A stretch of 64,000 bases of DNA from Provencibacterium sp. (GCA_022793895.1 JAAWDS010000039.1:1-64000), one strand, 5' to 3'. Counted from the first letter of the stretch, positions 43,434-53,146 are shown. Notes: generated by a model from the letters alone, not told the origin. Numbers and translations are program-made.

Positions 43434-44054
43434 TTACCGGATGAAATCCGTCCGGCTGCCCTGCTCCGCCTCCGGCCAGGCGACGCCCGCCGCTTTGCCC
43501 GCCTGGAGGCATTTCAGCATCCAAGCCAGGTTACGGGCCAGGTTGCGCATGGTCTGCATTCCCTCCGCATCCTCTTCTGCCTCTCCCGTCCTACAGCCAT
43601 AAGCCATGTTCCAATAGGTGGAACCCACCACCGGCATCTGGGAAATGCCGAAATATTTGTTCATCACATCGAAGGAGGCCGTCATCCCGCCCCTTCTGGC
43701 AACGGTGACGGCAGCGCCCGGTTTCATGGCAAACGCCTTCTTGCCGCTGTAAAACGCCCTGTCGAGAAACGAGAGGATGCGTCCGCTGGGGTGCGCATAA
43801 TAGACCGGGGTGCCAAAGACGAAGCCATCCGCCTCCCGCGCCTTGGCTATAAACTCGTTTACCTTGTCATCCCCAAAAACGCAGCCGGTTTCCGAGCATT
43901 TCCCGCAGCCTATGCAGTCGCGGACAGGCGCGCCGCCGAGCTGGAAAATTTCATATTCAATTCCTTCCTTTTGGAGCTGCCGCCCAACCTCCTGCAAAGA
44001 AAGATAGGTGTTTCCCTGCGGATTTGCACTTCCGTTTAACATGAGAACTTTCAT
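43434..44054 (-). CDS. Flavodoxin-fold NAD(P)H-dependent FMN reductase with CxxC cluster
   Basis: The 206-aa protein begins MKVLMLNGSANPQGNTYLSLQEV, the phosphate-binding loop of NADPH-dependent FMN reductases (iron-sulfur flavoprotein-like group). It has Cys residues in VRDCIGCGKCSETGC, spacing that could hold an iron-sulfur cluster, and FGTPVYYAHPSGRILSFLDRAFY. The ATG at 44054 has GGGAGGGG at 5-nt spacing. It would act as a cytoplasmic quinone or flavin reductase; the electron partner is unknown. Confidence 0.85.
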   Translation of the reverse strand: MKVLMLNGSANPQGNTYLSLQEVGRQLQKEGIEYEIFQLGGAPVRDCIGCGKCSETGCVFGDDKVNEFIAKAREADGFVFGTPVYYAHPSGRILSFLDRAFYSGKKAFAMKPGAAVTVARRGGMTASFDVMNKYFGISQMPVVGSTYWNMAYGCRTGEAEEDAEGMQTMRNLARNLAWMLKCLQAGKAAGVAWPEAEQGSRTDFIR

Positions 44055-44297
44055 GAGAACCCCTCCCATAAATCTAAATGGGCGATCGGCGGAGCCTGCT
44101 GCTCGCTTTCGCTGATCCTATTATACAGGGCAAGTAGATAAAAAACAAGGGGAGCGAGGCTTCGGACGGCCTAATAAATCCTCACGAGGCAGGCGAACCG
44201 GTTTTCTGACAAAACGGTATAAGCGCTTCCTCTTTGCTTCATACTTTCAGCAGAGGGGCCTCCCCTCGCTTTAAAATTTGAAAGGAGAAGATGCCCC

Positions 44298-44474
44298 ATG
44301 GATTTTTCCGCCTATTCCGGTTTCCCCTTCCCTTCCAACCTTCCCCCAGAGGATCAGCCGCTCGAACGCTATTTTAGTACGTTGAGCGATGAAGAACAGC
44401 TCCGCTTATTAAACGCAAGCAAGTCCTATCCTGAGTTTCGCGACCGCGTCGCTGCCCGGTGCAAGGAGCAATAA
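44298..44474 (+). CDS. Small hypothetical protein (58 aa)
   Basis: An ATG at 44298 with AAAGGAG upstream opens a 58-codon frame starting MDFSAYSGFPFPSNLPPEDQ and ending EFRDRVAARCKEQ. The C-terminal half, LSDEEQLRLLNASKSYPEF, is helical and charged, like small conserved Firmicutes proteins of unknown role. There is no signal peptide. The stop TAA at 44472-44474 lies inside the first hairpin of dispersed element copy C, so that hairpin may serve as its terminator. The spacing of the ribosome-binding site and the even codon use argue that it is real. Confidence 0.65.
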   Translation: MDFSAYSGFPFPSNLPPEDQPLERYFSTLSDEEQLRLLNASKSYPEFRDRVAARCKEQ

Positions 44475-44685
44475 AAAAACGCTGCGCGTTTTTTATTGCT
44501 CCTTCGAAAAAGCCGCTTTCGAGGCAAAGATTACGCCCCGAATTTCGCGCTAGCCGCGCGAAACCGCCGCTTTTTCCGGTCTCTGCAAACTGGAAACGCA
44601 CCCTTTAAAAAAGCTGCTTCCGGGGTGAAAATTACACTCGGAAGCAGCTTTTCCAATTTCTGTAAGCCAGAGATACCGCCCTTTT
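44463..44685 (+). repeat. Dispersed multi-hairpin element, copy C
   Basis: The order matches copy B: a hairpin AAGGAGCAAT...ATTGCTCCTT (44463-44504, apex AAAACGC-TGC-GCGTTTT); a nested structure 44506-44576 (outer GAAAAAGC/GCTTTTTC, inner CGGGGCG-like and TTTCGCGC/GCGCGAAA stems); CCGGTCTCTGCAAACTGG; and a last hairpin AGCTGCTTCCGG/CGGAAGCAGCT (44606-44655) with the flank CCAATTTCTGTAAGCCAGAGATA. Confidence 0.8.
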
Positions 44686-44733
44686 AAAACGGCCTCACCC
44701 TGTAGAAAAAGGGTAAGTTCCATCAAAAGCCGC

Positions 44734-46128
44734 TCAGATCCGAGGGCGCTTTTTCTTGTTAGCCAGCATCTGGATAAGAATAACCGCCGTCACGATTCCG
44801 CCCGTTAAAAGCAGGATGGCCGCTGGCAAGGCCCAATCTGTGCGGTTGGCGCGCGGCCGTTCGCTCTCCTCCTTCTCCTCCGGTTCCTCCGGTATGGAGG
44901 AGCTGGCTTCCTCTTCGGGTTCCGCTTCCTTCTCCAGGTCCTCATCCGGTTCTTCTGCCGGATCCTCCACCTGATCCTCCGGCGGCACCACAATATTGGC
45001 GGCAAGGTTTGAGGAAACCGTGGCGCCCGAAGCGGCAGGCGGCGCGGACGAACCCCAAAGATCTGCCGAGGAAATCACGTATTTGGAAGCATGGGTAAAC
45101 CGGTAGTCCACCCACCCACCGGAAGAGACGGCGGCGCTCTCCTGGAAGGAGAGCGTTGCCTTATTTTCGTTGTAATAGGAGAGATGCACCGTCTCCCCGG
45201 CATAGGAATCGCCCAGCCGGTAGGAGAGCGTTGCTTCGCAGGGAAGCGGCCCGCTATAGGCAATCTCAAACTGCGCCAAATCGGTGCTGTCTACCGCCGC
45301 CGACAGGCTCTTATAGCGCAGCTTTTCCAGGGAAAAATCATAGAATACCCGGTTATCCGGGATGGAAAGCTCTTTCGTGACGGAAAAGGTCCAGATATAG
45401 TCGCCATAGTCCAGCCGGAGCAGGAATCCCTTTTCCGCCGCCTGTAGGAAAATGTCGCGTCCAATGACCTGCCCGCTGCGCATGGGGATCTTCAGAATCT
45501 TCTGTCCGCCGTTTTCGGAAGCATATTCCGAAACATCCTCCCAACGCAGCACTTCTTTTCTGTGAAAGGTTTCCGCCGCGCCTGCTCCGGAGTCGGAATC
45601 GGAGTCGGAATCGGAACTGCTGCCGGAACCCGAAGAGCCCTCCTCCGCGCCGGATCCGCTGACCACCAGCGCGGGGCTCTGAAAGACCGTCTCCTCCTGG
45701 TTCTCATCCAGCGCAAGCAGCTCCGCTCCCGCCGAAAAAGAGGAAGCGGGAACCGGCTGACGGAAGGTCAGCTCGGCCAGATCAGCGTTGTTGCTGTTGG
45801 CAATCGGGGAAAGGCGATCGATATAAACGGTCAGCACCGTTTTGCCATCCTGCTGGCGGGCGTCGATCCTCTGAAAATGCGCGGGGGAATCATCCCGCCA
45901 GGCTACCTCCGGCGCATCCACCGCCCGGCTGACGCAGATATCAAACTGCGCCGATTCAAATTTGCTGCTGAAGTTTTCCAGCCGTAAGGTATACTGGCCC
46001 TGCACGCCGCTCGCCTTGAGAACAATCTGGGGCTGCTGCACGCTGGCGGCCCATACCGCCGGCATGCAGCCAAAAAGCATTGCTACCGCTAGAAACAGCG
46101 CGCCTATCCACTTTCCTACATGTTTCAT
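44734..46128 (-). CDS. Membrane-anchored surface protein with cohesin-like domain
   Basis: The 464-aa protein has a signal peptide (1-28), a beta-sandwich-like domain of about 125 residues, an SDSDSDSD-type linker (about 165-185), a second extracellular domain (about 190-360), an Asp/Glu/Pro-rich stalk, and a C-terminal helix followed by KKKRPRI. The first domain has the character of cohesins (ENFSSKFESAQFDICVSR...; LTVYIDRLSPI; NADLAELTFR), but this is a weak pattern match. There is no LPxTG. Its start lies 4 nt after the stop of the dockerin-bearing M60 peptidase gene, with GGAG inside that gene's end, so they are translationally coupled. It may hold the peptidase at the cell surface. Confidence 0.7.
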   Translation of the reverse strand: MKHVGKWIGALFLAVAMLFGCMPAVWAASVQQPQIVLKASGVQGQYTLRLENFSSKFESAQFDICVSRAVDAPEVAWRDDSPAHFQRIDARQQDGKTVLTVYIDRLSPIANSNNADLAELTFRQPVPASSFSAGAELLALDENQEETVFQSPALVVSGSGAEEGSSGSGSSSDSDSDSDSGAGAAETFHRKEVLRWEDVSEYASENGGQKILKIPMRSGQVIGRDIFLQAAEKGFLLRLDYGDYIWTFSVTKELSIPDNRVFYDFSLEKLRYKSLSAAVDSTDLAQFEIAYSGPLPCEATLSYRLGDSYAGETVHLSYYNENKATLSFQESAAVSSGGWVDYRFTHASKYVISSADLWGSSAPPAASGATVSSNLAANIVVPPEDQVEDPAEEPDEDLEKEAEPEEEASSSIPEEPEEKEESERPRANRTDWALPAAILLLTGGIVTAVILIQMLANKKKRPRI

Positions 46129-46134
46129 CTATGC

Positions 46135-49100
46135 TTACTCCTCCAGTATAATCATCGGCATGGATTCATAGGTGGGAGAGGGGATCCACCGGGTACTGCT
46201 GGTAACCCGGTTGCCTCCGCCTTCCGGAACGTTGGTCCGGTGGAGCTCCGCCATGATCTGGGTCGGGAGCAGGCTGTTGAAGCAGGCTTCGGCATCCTCG
46301 CCGGGAAGGGCCCCCGCGCTGTCTCCCTGCTGCTTGGGAACAAAGATCCAAAGGCCGTTGTCGATCTCCGCCATATCCCCTTCCTTCGGGAGCGCGGCGA
46401 AGAGATAAACCTCACCCTCCAGCGGTATCCGTTCCTCGGTTTCCGTTAAGCTGTCCTGCGCCATGTTCCCGCTTTGGCTCTTGCCATAAACCCGAACGGT
46501 ATTGAACACCGGATTGCCGCGGAAGTTGCCGGTGACGATGAGCGTTCCGGCAGAGATCTCCTCATAGCTTTCTCCTAAGATACCGATCCCGTTCACGCCG
46601 AACTCAATGTAATCGCCGGGATAGGCCGCAAAGTCAATCGAACCGGCGGCGGCATCCGCAGGCAGGCCGCTCAGCCGGATGAGCTTGGCGTCAAACGGAC
46701 AGATGCTGCCGTCCGCATCCTTGCGGGTAAAGAAGCGCAGCTTTCCGGGATTCGCTTGCAGCTCTTCACAACTGGCTTCCAGCACGGTGGTGAAGCTGCT
46801 TCCGTCTGTGCTGACCTCCACCCGGACGATCCCATCCCCGGCATTCGAAGCGCCCAACGTCATATCGTCAGATTCCTCCGGCTGCCCGGCCTCCGGGAAA
46901 GCGTTAAACCGGAGTCCGGCCACCGAGAGGCTGCCGTCAAAGGCAGCCGTCAAAACCCCATCGATGGGCGTTTGGGAATCCCACTGGTAGTTTTCCCTGG
47001 CAATCAGGTTGTCGTGCGCAATATCCAACTGTCCCGCGGACGCCTCCGCAACGACATAACCCAGGATATCGACTGCCTTGACCGAATAGGTCACGGCCTT
47101 GTTGTTCACCGAGCCCAGGGAATCGGTCCAGACCGTTTTTCCGGACGCCGCCGAAAGGAAGGCTACCGGCTCGGTTTTGCCGTTCAGCTCGCGGCTGATT
47201 TCATACCCCAGCATCTTCGCTCCCGAAACGGGGGAAACCGTAACGGACGCTTCCCGGCTCTCCCGGTCGTATGCGGCGGTTATCCCGACCGTTCCCGACT
47301 GCCTCTGCGTCCCTTTCAGGCGTTCGCGGCGGGATTCATCGGTCAGGTACTGAATCTTACGTTCCTCGGCCGCCCCGCTCTGGCCGCTGGGCTCCATGCC
47401 CCAACTGCGGAAGAACTCGCTCAAATCCCTTCCCGCAACCTGGCTGGCGGCGGACATAAACGCCGCGTCCCCGCCGGAGCGGTAAATCTGGTTCAGCTGG
47501 TGATAGAAGTTATCCCCTGCGCCGTCATAGGCTAAGTGAAGCTGCCAGTACATTCCCAGGCTGACAAACACATCGTTCGCCATGCCCTGCTGTCCGGATG
47601 TCACCTTTGCAAAAATCGCTTCATATTTATTCGATTTCTCCAGACGGGAGGCAAGCGCGTTCTCCCCTCCGTCATAGGTCTGGGCAAAGAGCGAATAGAT
47701 GTTATTGGTGATCTCCGCTTTTCCGAGCGTATCCATCACATGCCCGATCTCGTGCTGAATGCCCCAGCCGAACAGGCCGTTTGCATTGCCCGACCCCGTT
47801 GCCGAGACCGGCCGGCCGCCGGCCATTCCTGAAGCGGAACCGAAACCGATGCCGATATGGCTCCCGCTCGCATACATAAACGCATTGGAGAACATCCGCA
47901 TATACCGGATGTTGTGCCGGGAGGCGGAGCTCTCCAAACCGGCCTCGTCGATCCCGTGCGTCCGGTACATCAGCGTCATCAGCTCTTCCCAGGCCAAGCC
48001 GTCGTTATAGAGCGTCTCGGTCCCATTCGAGCCTAAGGCCGCCCGGATCTGGCTGGCCGGCAGCGAGAGCAGCACATGCGGGAAAGCAATCTCGGTCGCG
48101 TTCAGGAAGTGCGTTTGCAGCGTCCCGCTGTTCATCCGGCTCAGCTTCTCGTTATAATAGCGCTCCAGCTCGCTGGTGTAGGCGGAAATCCGCGCCTTCA
48201 CGGAGCTCTCATCCAGTTCGTGCCAATCGGAGAGCTCCAGCAGCGGTATCTTCGTCCCGCCGCGCACCTGCATTTTAATTTCGCCGGCCTTCTGCCCGGC
48301 ATATTGCAGATAGAGCGATCCGCCCTTCTGCGGGGAAACGTCGTTGATTCTTGGAATGGTGATGATGTTGCGCCCGTTTTGCAGTTGAATGGCGCTCCCG
48401 CTCCACCGGGCGGCTTCCGCAAAGTGCTGGGTCGGCACCAGGCTGACCGTTTCGCCCTGCGGGATCTGCGCATAAACGACCACCTGCTTCCCTGCTTCCG
48501 CAACCACGCCGAGCGGCTGGAAGGTGTTGATCCGCTTTTGGTCGCCCGAAGCGTCGCGCGACTGGACGTTATCCATCACCGCCCCCAGCTGGGAGGTATC
48601 CCCTTGCAGCAGCGATTCGGCCAGCGCCAGTTCATCCAACAGAATTTCCCGGTTGACATAGTAACCGTCCGCGCTCTCTACGCGGGCGCGCAGCTCGTTT
48701 ACCTGCTCCAGCGTCGCTCCCGGCGCTACCTCCGTATAGGTGCTGTCGGTAAAGAGCGAAGCGATGCTGTCGTCGATGTCGTCATAGGAATAGAAGGCTA
48801 TCTCGGAGAGGGAAGCCGGCTGCGGCGTGCCGTCCCCCTGGCGCACCAGGACCGCGAGCTTTTTGATGTGATCGTTGCGCTCGAAGGGCAGAATGGCGTA
48901 ACCCGTTTCTTTGGGGTTGTTGCGGACGATCGGCGCAGAACCCACATTCCCCTCCGGACGGTTGGTCAGCGCGCCGGCATCGGCGGTCAGCCAGGTCATG
49001 TTTCCATCCTTATCCCAGGCCGCAACCGAATAGCGCTGAAGCGATTCCGGGAAGCCCTTGTTCAGCCGGGGCACATAGATGAGATAATCCATGCTCTTCT

Positions 49101-51018
49101 CTTCATCAAATTCAAAGGTAATCCGGCTGCTTTCCCACCATACGCGCGCCGTCCAATGGGTCTCAAAGTCCCCGTCATAAACCCAGCGGATGTCGAAATT
49201 CCCGCCGTATTCATTAGACACATTGTTCTTGTTCTCCAGCTCCGCGCTGATAATCGCCGAATTGGGGATCCGGTTCCGGGTCGGAAGGGTAGGGATTTTA
49301 AGGATCTCCTGCTCCGGCATCCCCGTCGCCGTCAGCGAGGGGCCGCTGAACCCGATCTGATTCCCCGCTGTGACATAGAAATCATAAGAAACGCCGTTGG
49401 TCAGCCCGGTAACGGTAAAGGAGGCGGCCGCTATCTTCTGTGCAGCCAGCTCGAAGCTCTCCGCCGCAGATTCTTTATAGTAGACATTGTAAAACTCCGC
49501 GTTCTCCGCCTTTTTCCAACTGAGGGCAATCGCGCTGTCTTCCGGCGTCAGCGAGAGGTTGTCCGGAGGCAGCGGCGCTTTGTCCGGCTGCGGAATGCAG
49601 CTGACGGCGGCGGAGGGATCTCCCACCCAGTCGCCATTGTAGGCCGAAACGGTGAAATAATAGGTTTTCAGGTTCTCCAGCCCGGTGACAACCGCCTCGT
49701 TCTTCCCCACGCGCAGCTGCCGGTTGAGCGCGCCGGCCGAAAGGCCATATTGAACAAGATAGCCGTCCACATTGTCCACCGCGCGCCAGGTAAGCGACAC
49801 CTGCTGGCTGCCCGGAACTGCCTGGACATTTTTGGGGATGGATGCGCCGAGATCGATGTTGGGCGGGATGATATCACGCAAAAACTCGATCTTCTCCACC
49901 ACCACATAGCGGACCTTTCCATCCTCGCCCAAGGTTTTCTCCACCGTGATGGTGATTTTTTTCACCGGCACCCGTTTGCCGAGCGGGATGACCACCGTAC
50001 TCTCCCCCGCGTTCCGCTCGGTGGCGTGGACTCCCTCCGGCTGCGCGTTGTCATAGTCCACCCGCTCGGTGGTCCCATCCTCATATTCAACTTGCACGTG
50101 CCCTTTTTCCAGCGCGCCGTTCACCGCCGGGGAGACGATGCGGACGGTGCTCATCACCTTGGGCGTTTCAAAGGTAATGGGGATTTGGCACTCCCCTTCC
50201 CCGGTGTGGGTGAGCTTTACCGCCTGCCCGTTGTCCAAAAAGAGATCCTCCAGCGCTCCCTCCAGTTGGATTCCGCTCTGCGCCAGCTCCTGGGCGATGG
50301 TATCGGTATCCAAAATCCCGGACGTCACCAGCGCGCCTTCATAAATTTCCGCAGGGGCTAAGGCGCCCATGCCGCGGCGTATCAGCGCAACGTCGGTGAT
50401 GTTGAGCTTCCCGTCCAGGTTCAGATCCGCATCCTCTGCATAGCTCCCCAGCATACCGGCGACCTTGTTCAAGTCGGCCTCGTCAATCGCCCGGTCGCCG
50501 GTGACGTCCCCCAGCGCAAAGCCGCCGCTCTGCGCGCTGACGCAAAGCCGCGGTACATAGGGTTCAATCGCTATCTCCTGCGAGGTGAAGCTGCGGTAGC
50601 CCTCCCCGTCCAGCTGCACCCGGTAGGCGCTGTTCCGGGGCAGCCCGGAAAATTCGATCAGATAGAACCCCACCTTGTCGTTCCCGGCAAGCGGGGCGTC
50701 CTGCGGATTATGTAATGTAAGCGTTACCTTGACGGTTTTTCCGCCAAAGGAAAATTCCTGCTCGCCGCCGCTGCTGCCAAGCGGCAGCCGGTAGGACTCT
50801 CCGCCAGCCCCCAGCAGGGTCAGCGAAAGGTTCCGTTTCGCAAGCGTTTCAGCCCGTTCTGAGTAACCAAGCTGCAACACAACATCCAATTTGCCTGCAT
50901 TTTGCGCCGTCTCGGCCATCACATCAATCACCGTGTCCGATCCCTGCGCATGGACCGGCCAACCGAAGCTGGAGAAGATCAACGCCGCCGACAGAAGCCC
51001 CACAAGCACTCGTTTCAT
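46135..51018 (-). CDS. Secreted M60-like metallopeptidase with dockerin, FN3 and discoidin-like domains
   Basis: The 1627-aa protein has a signal peptide (1-24) and a type-I-like dockerin with two Ca2+ loops (about 168-217: GDVTGDRAIDEADL and ADLNLDGKLNITDV). Two FN3-like domains follow (about 396-566), then a discoidin-like domain (about 590-745), a FIVAR-like helical stretch (746-806) and an M60/enhancin-like domain with HEIGHVMDTLGKAE (near 1089, the HExxH-x8-E gluzincin pattern). The C-terminus is about 400 residues of beta-rich modules. M60 peptidases of gut bacteria cleave mucin-type O-glycoproteins. The dockerin near the N-terminus is unusual. Coupled downstream is a cohesin-like anchor gene. 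Confidence 0.88.
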   Translation of the reverse strand: MKRVLVGLLSAALIFSSFGWPVHAQGSDTVIDVMAETAQNAGKLDVVLQLGYSERAETLAKRNLSLTLLGAGGESYRLPLGSSGGEQEFSFGGKTVKVTLTLHNPQDAPLAGNDKVGFYLIEFSGLPRNSAYRVQLDGEGYRSFTSQEIAIEPYVPRLCVSAQSGGFALGDVTGDRAIDEADLNKVAGMLGSYAEDADLNLDGKLNITDVALIRRGMGALAPAEIYEGALVTSGILDTDTIAQELAQSGIQLEGALEDLFLDNGQAVKLTHTGEGECQIPITFETPKVMSTVRIVSPAVNGALEKGHVQVEYEDGTTERVDYDNAQPEGVHATERNAGESTVVIPLGKRVPVKKITITVEKTLGEDGKVRYVVVEKIEFLRDIIPPNIDLGASIPKNVQAVPGSQQVSLTWRAVDNVDGYLVQYGLSAGALNRQLRVGKNEAVVTGLENLKTYYFTVSAYNGDWVGDPSAAVSCIPQPDKAPLPPDNLSLTPEDSAIALSWKKAENAEFYNVYYKESAAESFELAAQKIAAASFTVTGLTNGVSYDFYVTAGNQIGFSGPSLTATGMPEQEILKIPTLPTRNRIPNSAIISAELENKNNVSNEYGGNFDIRWVYDGDFETHWTARVWWESSRITFEFDEEKSMDYLIYVPRLNKGFPESLQRYSVAAWDKDGNMTWLTADAGALTNRPEGNVGSAPIVRNNPKETGYAILPFERNDHIKKLAVLVRQGDGTPQPASLSEIAFYSYDDIDDSIASLFTDSTYTEVAPGATLEQVNELRARVESADGYYVNREILLDELALAESLLQGDTSQLGAVMDNVQSRDASGDQKRINTFQPLGVVAEAGKQVVVYAQIPQGETVSLVPTQHFAEAARWSGSAIQLQNGRNIITIPRINDVSPQKGGSLYLQYAGQKAGEIKMQVRGGTKIPLLELSDWHELDESSVKARISAYTSELERYYNEKLSRMNSGTLQTHFLNATEIAFPHVLLSLPASQIRAALGSNGTETLYNDGLAWEELMTLMYRTHGIDEAGLESSASRHNIRYMRMFSNAFMYASGSHIGIGFGSASGMAGGRPVSATGSGNANGLFGWGIQHEIGHVMDTLGKAEITNNIYSLFAQTYDGGENALASRLEKSNKYEAIFAKVTSGQQGMANDVFVSLGMYWQLHLAYDGAGDNFYHQLNQIYRSGGDAAFMSAASQVAGRDLSEFFRSWGMEPSGQSGAAEERKIQYLTDESRRERLKGTQRQSGTVGITAAYDRESREASVTVSPVSGAKMLGYEISRELNGKTEPVAFLSAASGKTVWTDSLGSVNNKAVTYSVKAVDILGYVVAEASAGQLDIAHDNLIARENYQWDSQTPIDGVLTAAFDGSLSVAGLRFNAFPEAGQPEESDDMTLGASNAGDGIVRVEVSTDGSSFTTVLEASCEELQANPGKLRFFTRKDADGSICPFDAKLIRLSGLPADAAAGSIDFAAYPGDYIEFGVNGIGILGESYEEISAGTLIVTGNFRGNPVFNTVRVYGKSQSGNMAQDSLTETEERIPLEGEVYLFAALPKEGDMAEIDNGLWIFVPKQQGDSAGALPGEDAEACFNSLLPTQIMAELHRTNVPEGGGNRVTSSTRWIPSPTYESMPMIILEE

Positions 51019-51323
51019 GGTCTCTACCCCTCTGTTTATTTTGAAGCCGTTTATAAAGCTAACGATAAGTATACCATAAGACTCGACAAACTTCCAGATG
51101 TTTCTTACTTTTCTTCCTCATTTTTTAAAGGAAGGCCCTGCCGCCGCACGTCCCCCTCCAGCCGGATTCATCCGCCCGGAATAGAGTGAAAATCCCCTTC
51201 GAATGCCGCTTTCAGGCGTATAGGTGAAAAATTTCATATCCGCCTAAAAAATCAAAACCGGCCGTTTTTCCGCCCGAAAACCGCCCAAAAATGAAAAAAA
51301 TCAAATAGCCCAAAAACTTAATA

Positions 51324-51353
51324 TTTACGAAGTGAGGTTTTATGCTTTATGAT
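51324..51353 (+). promoter_or_regulatory. Possible promoter of the LplABC-type operon
   Basis: TTTACG (51324-51329), 18-bp spacer, TATGAT (51348-51353) in an AT-rich stretch of the 51019-51420 divergent region. The rest of this region shows no gene that I can support; the M60 promoter was not resolved. Confidence 0.4.
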
Positions 51354-51420
51354 ACCAACAGGGAAATTCCAACACTGTTTCCACCACAAACCTGGTCAAG
51401 AAAGGATGGTAGATTCCGAG

Positions 51421-53091
51421 ATGTTAAAGAAACGCTTGTTTAGCTTGTTCAGCTTGCTGCTCTGCGCCAGCCTTACCGCAGGCCTGGCCGGCTGCGCCTC
51501 CGGTCCCGCCGCTTCTTCCTCCGAGGAGAGCGCCGCTACTCCAGCCTCCTCCGCCGCTTCCAGCGCCGCCCCTTCCCAGCAGGAAGCGGACCCCTCCGCT
51601 CTGCCCCTCGTTACCGAGCCCACCACTTTGACCTATTTCCACTATCTGGACGGCAAGGTCTCCGCTTCGATGTCCAGCCACGATGAGATTGGCTGCTACC
51701 AGGAGATGGAAAAGCGCACCGGAGTCCATATCGAGTGGCTTCATCCTCCGGTCGGCCAGGAGACCGAACAGTTCAACCTCATGATCGCCTCGCAGGATCT
51801 GCCCGATATGATCTTCTGGAACAAATGGAAGAACGTTGCGGGCGGCGTGTATGGAATGATTGAAAATGAGATCATCCTTCCGCTCAACGAGCTTGCGGAG
51901 AAAAACGCGCCCGACTATCTGGAGGTCATCGGCCGCAACGATACCATTTCCCGTCAGGCGCGGCTGGACGACGGCACCATCTTCTGCTTTATGCAGATCG
52001 ACAGCGAGGGCCACCGGGCCAACGCGGGCGGTATTCAGCTGCGCGAGGATTGGCTGGAAAAGCTGAATCTGAGCATTCCCAACAACATCGATGAATTTGA
52101 GCAGGTGCTGACCGCCTTCAAAACGCAAGACCCCAACGGAAACGGCCAGGCGGATGAGCTTCCCTGGGCCGGCACCATTGCGGAGCTGCGCAACCTCACC
52201 TCGGTTTACGGCGTCTACTACGGCATGACCGTGCAGGATGGGAAGGTCGTCTACGGTCCCGCCACCCCAGCCTATAAGGACTATCTCGCCCGGATGAGCA
52301 GTTGGTATGCGCAGGGGCTCATCGACCCCGAATACGTCGTCACCGACGACACCAGCAAAAAGGCGAAGGTCACGGGCGATCTCGCGGGCGCTTACTGGGG
52401 CATCCTCAGCGCGGATCTCGGCACCTACATGCAGGCCAAGGCGGACGATCCCAGCTTCAAGCTCAACGGCATTCCCTATCTGGAGAGCGCCGATGGGAGC
52501 GGCAAGCGCTATGTTAAGCTGCGGGATTACTGCGGAGGCTCCGGCACCGCCGTCACCACCGCTTGCAAGGATCCTGAGCTCGCCACCCGCTGGCTCAACT
52601 ACGCCTACTCGGAAGAGGGCCACATGCTGATGGTCTTTGGCATTGAGGGCGAGAGCTATGAAATGGTAAACGATTTCCCCACCATGACCGAAACGATCAT
52701 GCACAACCCCGACGGGCTCGCCTTTGCGCAGGCGCTCGCACGCTATGCCTGCGGCTCGATGTCCGGGGCGTTTGAGAAGGATCAGCGGCACTTTGAGCAG
52801 GCTATCTCCGCCGTTCCGGAACAGATCGAGTGCCTCCACCGCTGGCAGGAGGGCAACGTCTCCACCGATATCTTCCTCCCGCCCATCACGATGACGGCGG
52901 ACGAAAGCTCAACCTATGCCTCCATCATGACCGAAGTCACCGCCTATGCGGACGAGATGCACGATAAGTTCATTATGGGCAAGGAGCCGCTCGATAACTT
53001 TGATTCCTATGTAGAGGCCATTGGAAGGTTGGGAATCGATCAGGCCATTGCCGCCCAGCAAGCTGCTTACGACCGCTATATGCAGGCTTAA
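51421..53091 (+). CDS. Extracellular solute-binding lipoprotein of an LplA/YtcQ-type ABC importer
   Basis: The 556-aa lipoprotein has the lipobox LAGC (Cys near 25), an Ala/Ser-rich linker, and a family-1-like solute-binding fold (DLPDMIFWNKWKNVAGGVYGMI; DPNGNGQADELPWAGTI with a Ca2+-loop-like DPNGNGQ; WYAQGLIDPEYVVTD). Such proteins deliver oligosaccharides to the LplB/LplC permeases encoded next. The ATG at 51421 gives the standard lipoprotein start; an in-frame ATG at 51406 is too close to AAAGGA. A hairpin (53107-53146) separates it from the permease genes. The ATPase is not in the operon and is probably a shared MsmX-type protein, as in this family. Confidence 0.9.
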   Translation: MLKKRLFSLFSLLLCASLTAGLAGCASGPAASSSEESAATPASSAASSAAPSQQEADPSALPLVTEPTTLTYFHYLDGKVSASMSSHDEIGCYQEMEKRTGVHIEWLHPPVGQETEQFNLMIASQDLPDMIFWNKWKNVAGGVYGMIENEIILPLNELAEKNAPDYLEVIGRNDTISRQARLDDGTIFCFMQIDSEGHRANAGGIQLREDWLEKLNLSIPNNIDEFEQVLTAFKTQDPNGNGQADELPWAGTIAELRNLTSVYGVYYGMTVQDGKVVYGPATPAYKDYLARMSSWYAQGLIDPEYVVTDDTSKKAKVTGDLAGAYWGILSADLGTYMQAKADDPSFKLNGIPYLESADGSGKRYVKLRDYCGGSGTAVTTACKDPELATRWLNYAYSEEGHMLMVFGIEGESYEMVNDFPTMTETIMHNPDGLAFAQALARYACGSMSGAFEKDQRHFEQAISAVPEQIECLHRWQEGNVSTDIFLPPITMTADESSTYASIMTEVTAYADEMHDKFIMGKEPLDNFDSYVEAIGRLGIDQAIAAQQAAYDRYMQA

Positions 53092-53106
53092 CCATCCGTT
53101 TCTGAA

Positions 53107-53146
53107 AACTCTGCCGCAAAGTGCTTCTGCATTTTGCGGCAGAGTT
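53107..53146 (+). other. Intra-operon hairpin after the binding-protein gene
   Basis: AACTCTGCCGCAAA pairs perfectly with TTTGCGGCAGAGTT around a 12-nt loop, without a T-run. It likely stabilises the binding-protein mRNA so that it exceeds the permeases. It belongs to the GCAAA-apex family. Confidence 0.7.

Noticed and set aside
44734..46128. LPxTG-anchored substrate for the sortases
   Set aside because: The tail has a hydrophobic helix and basic end but no LPxTG- or NPQTN-like motif before it; a simple membrane anchor is likelier.
48076..50361. 761-codon plus-strand frame inside the M60 gene
   Set aside because: Antisense shadow with no recognisable domain or start signal; the minus frame has clear domains.
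51424..52839. 471-codon minus-strand frame over the binding lipoprotein gene
   Set aside because: Antisense shadow; the plus frame has a lipobox and family motifs.
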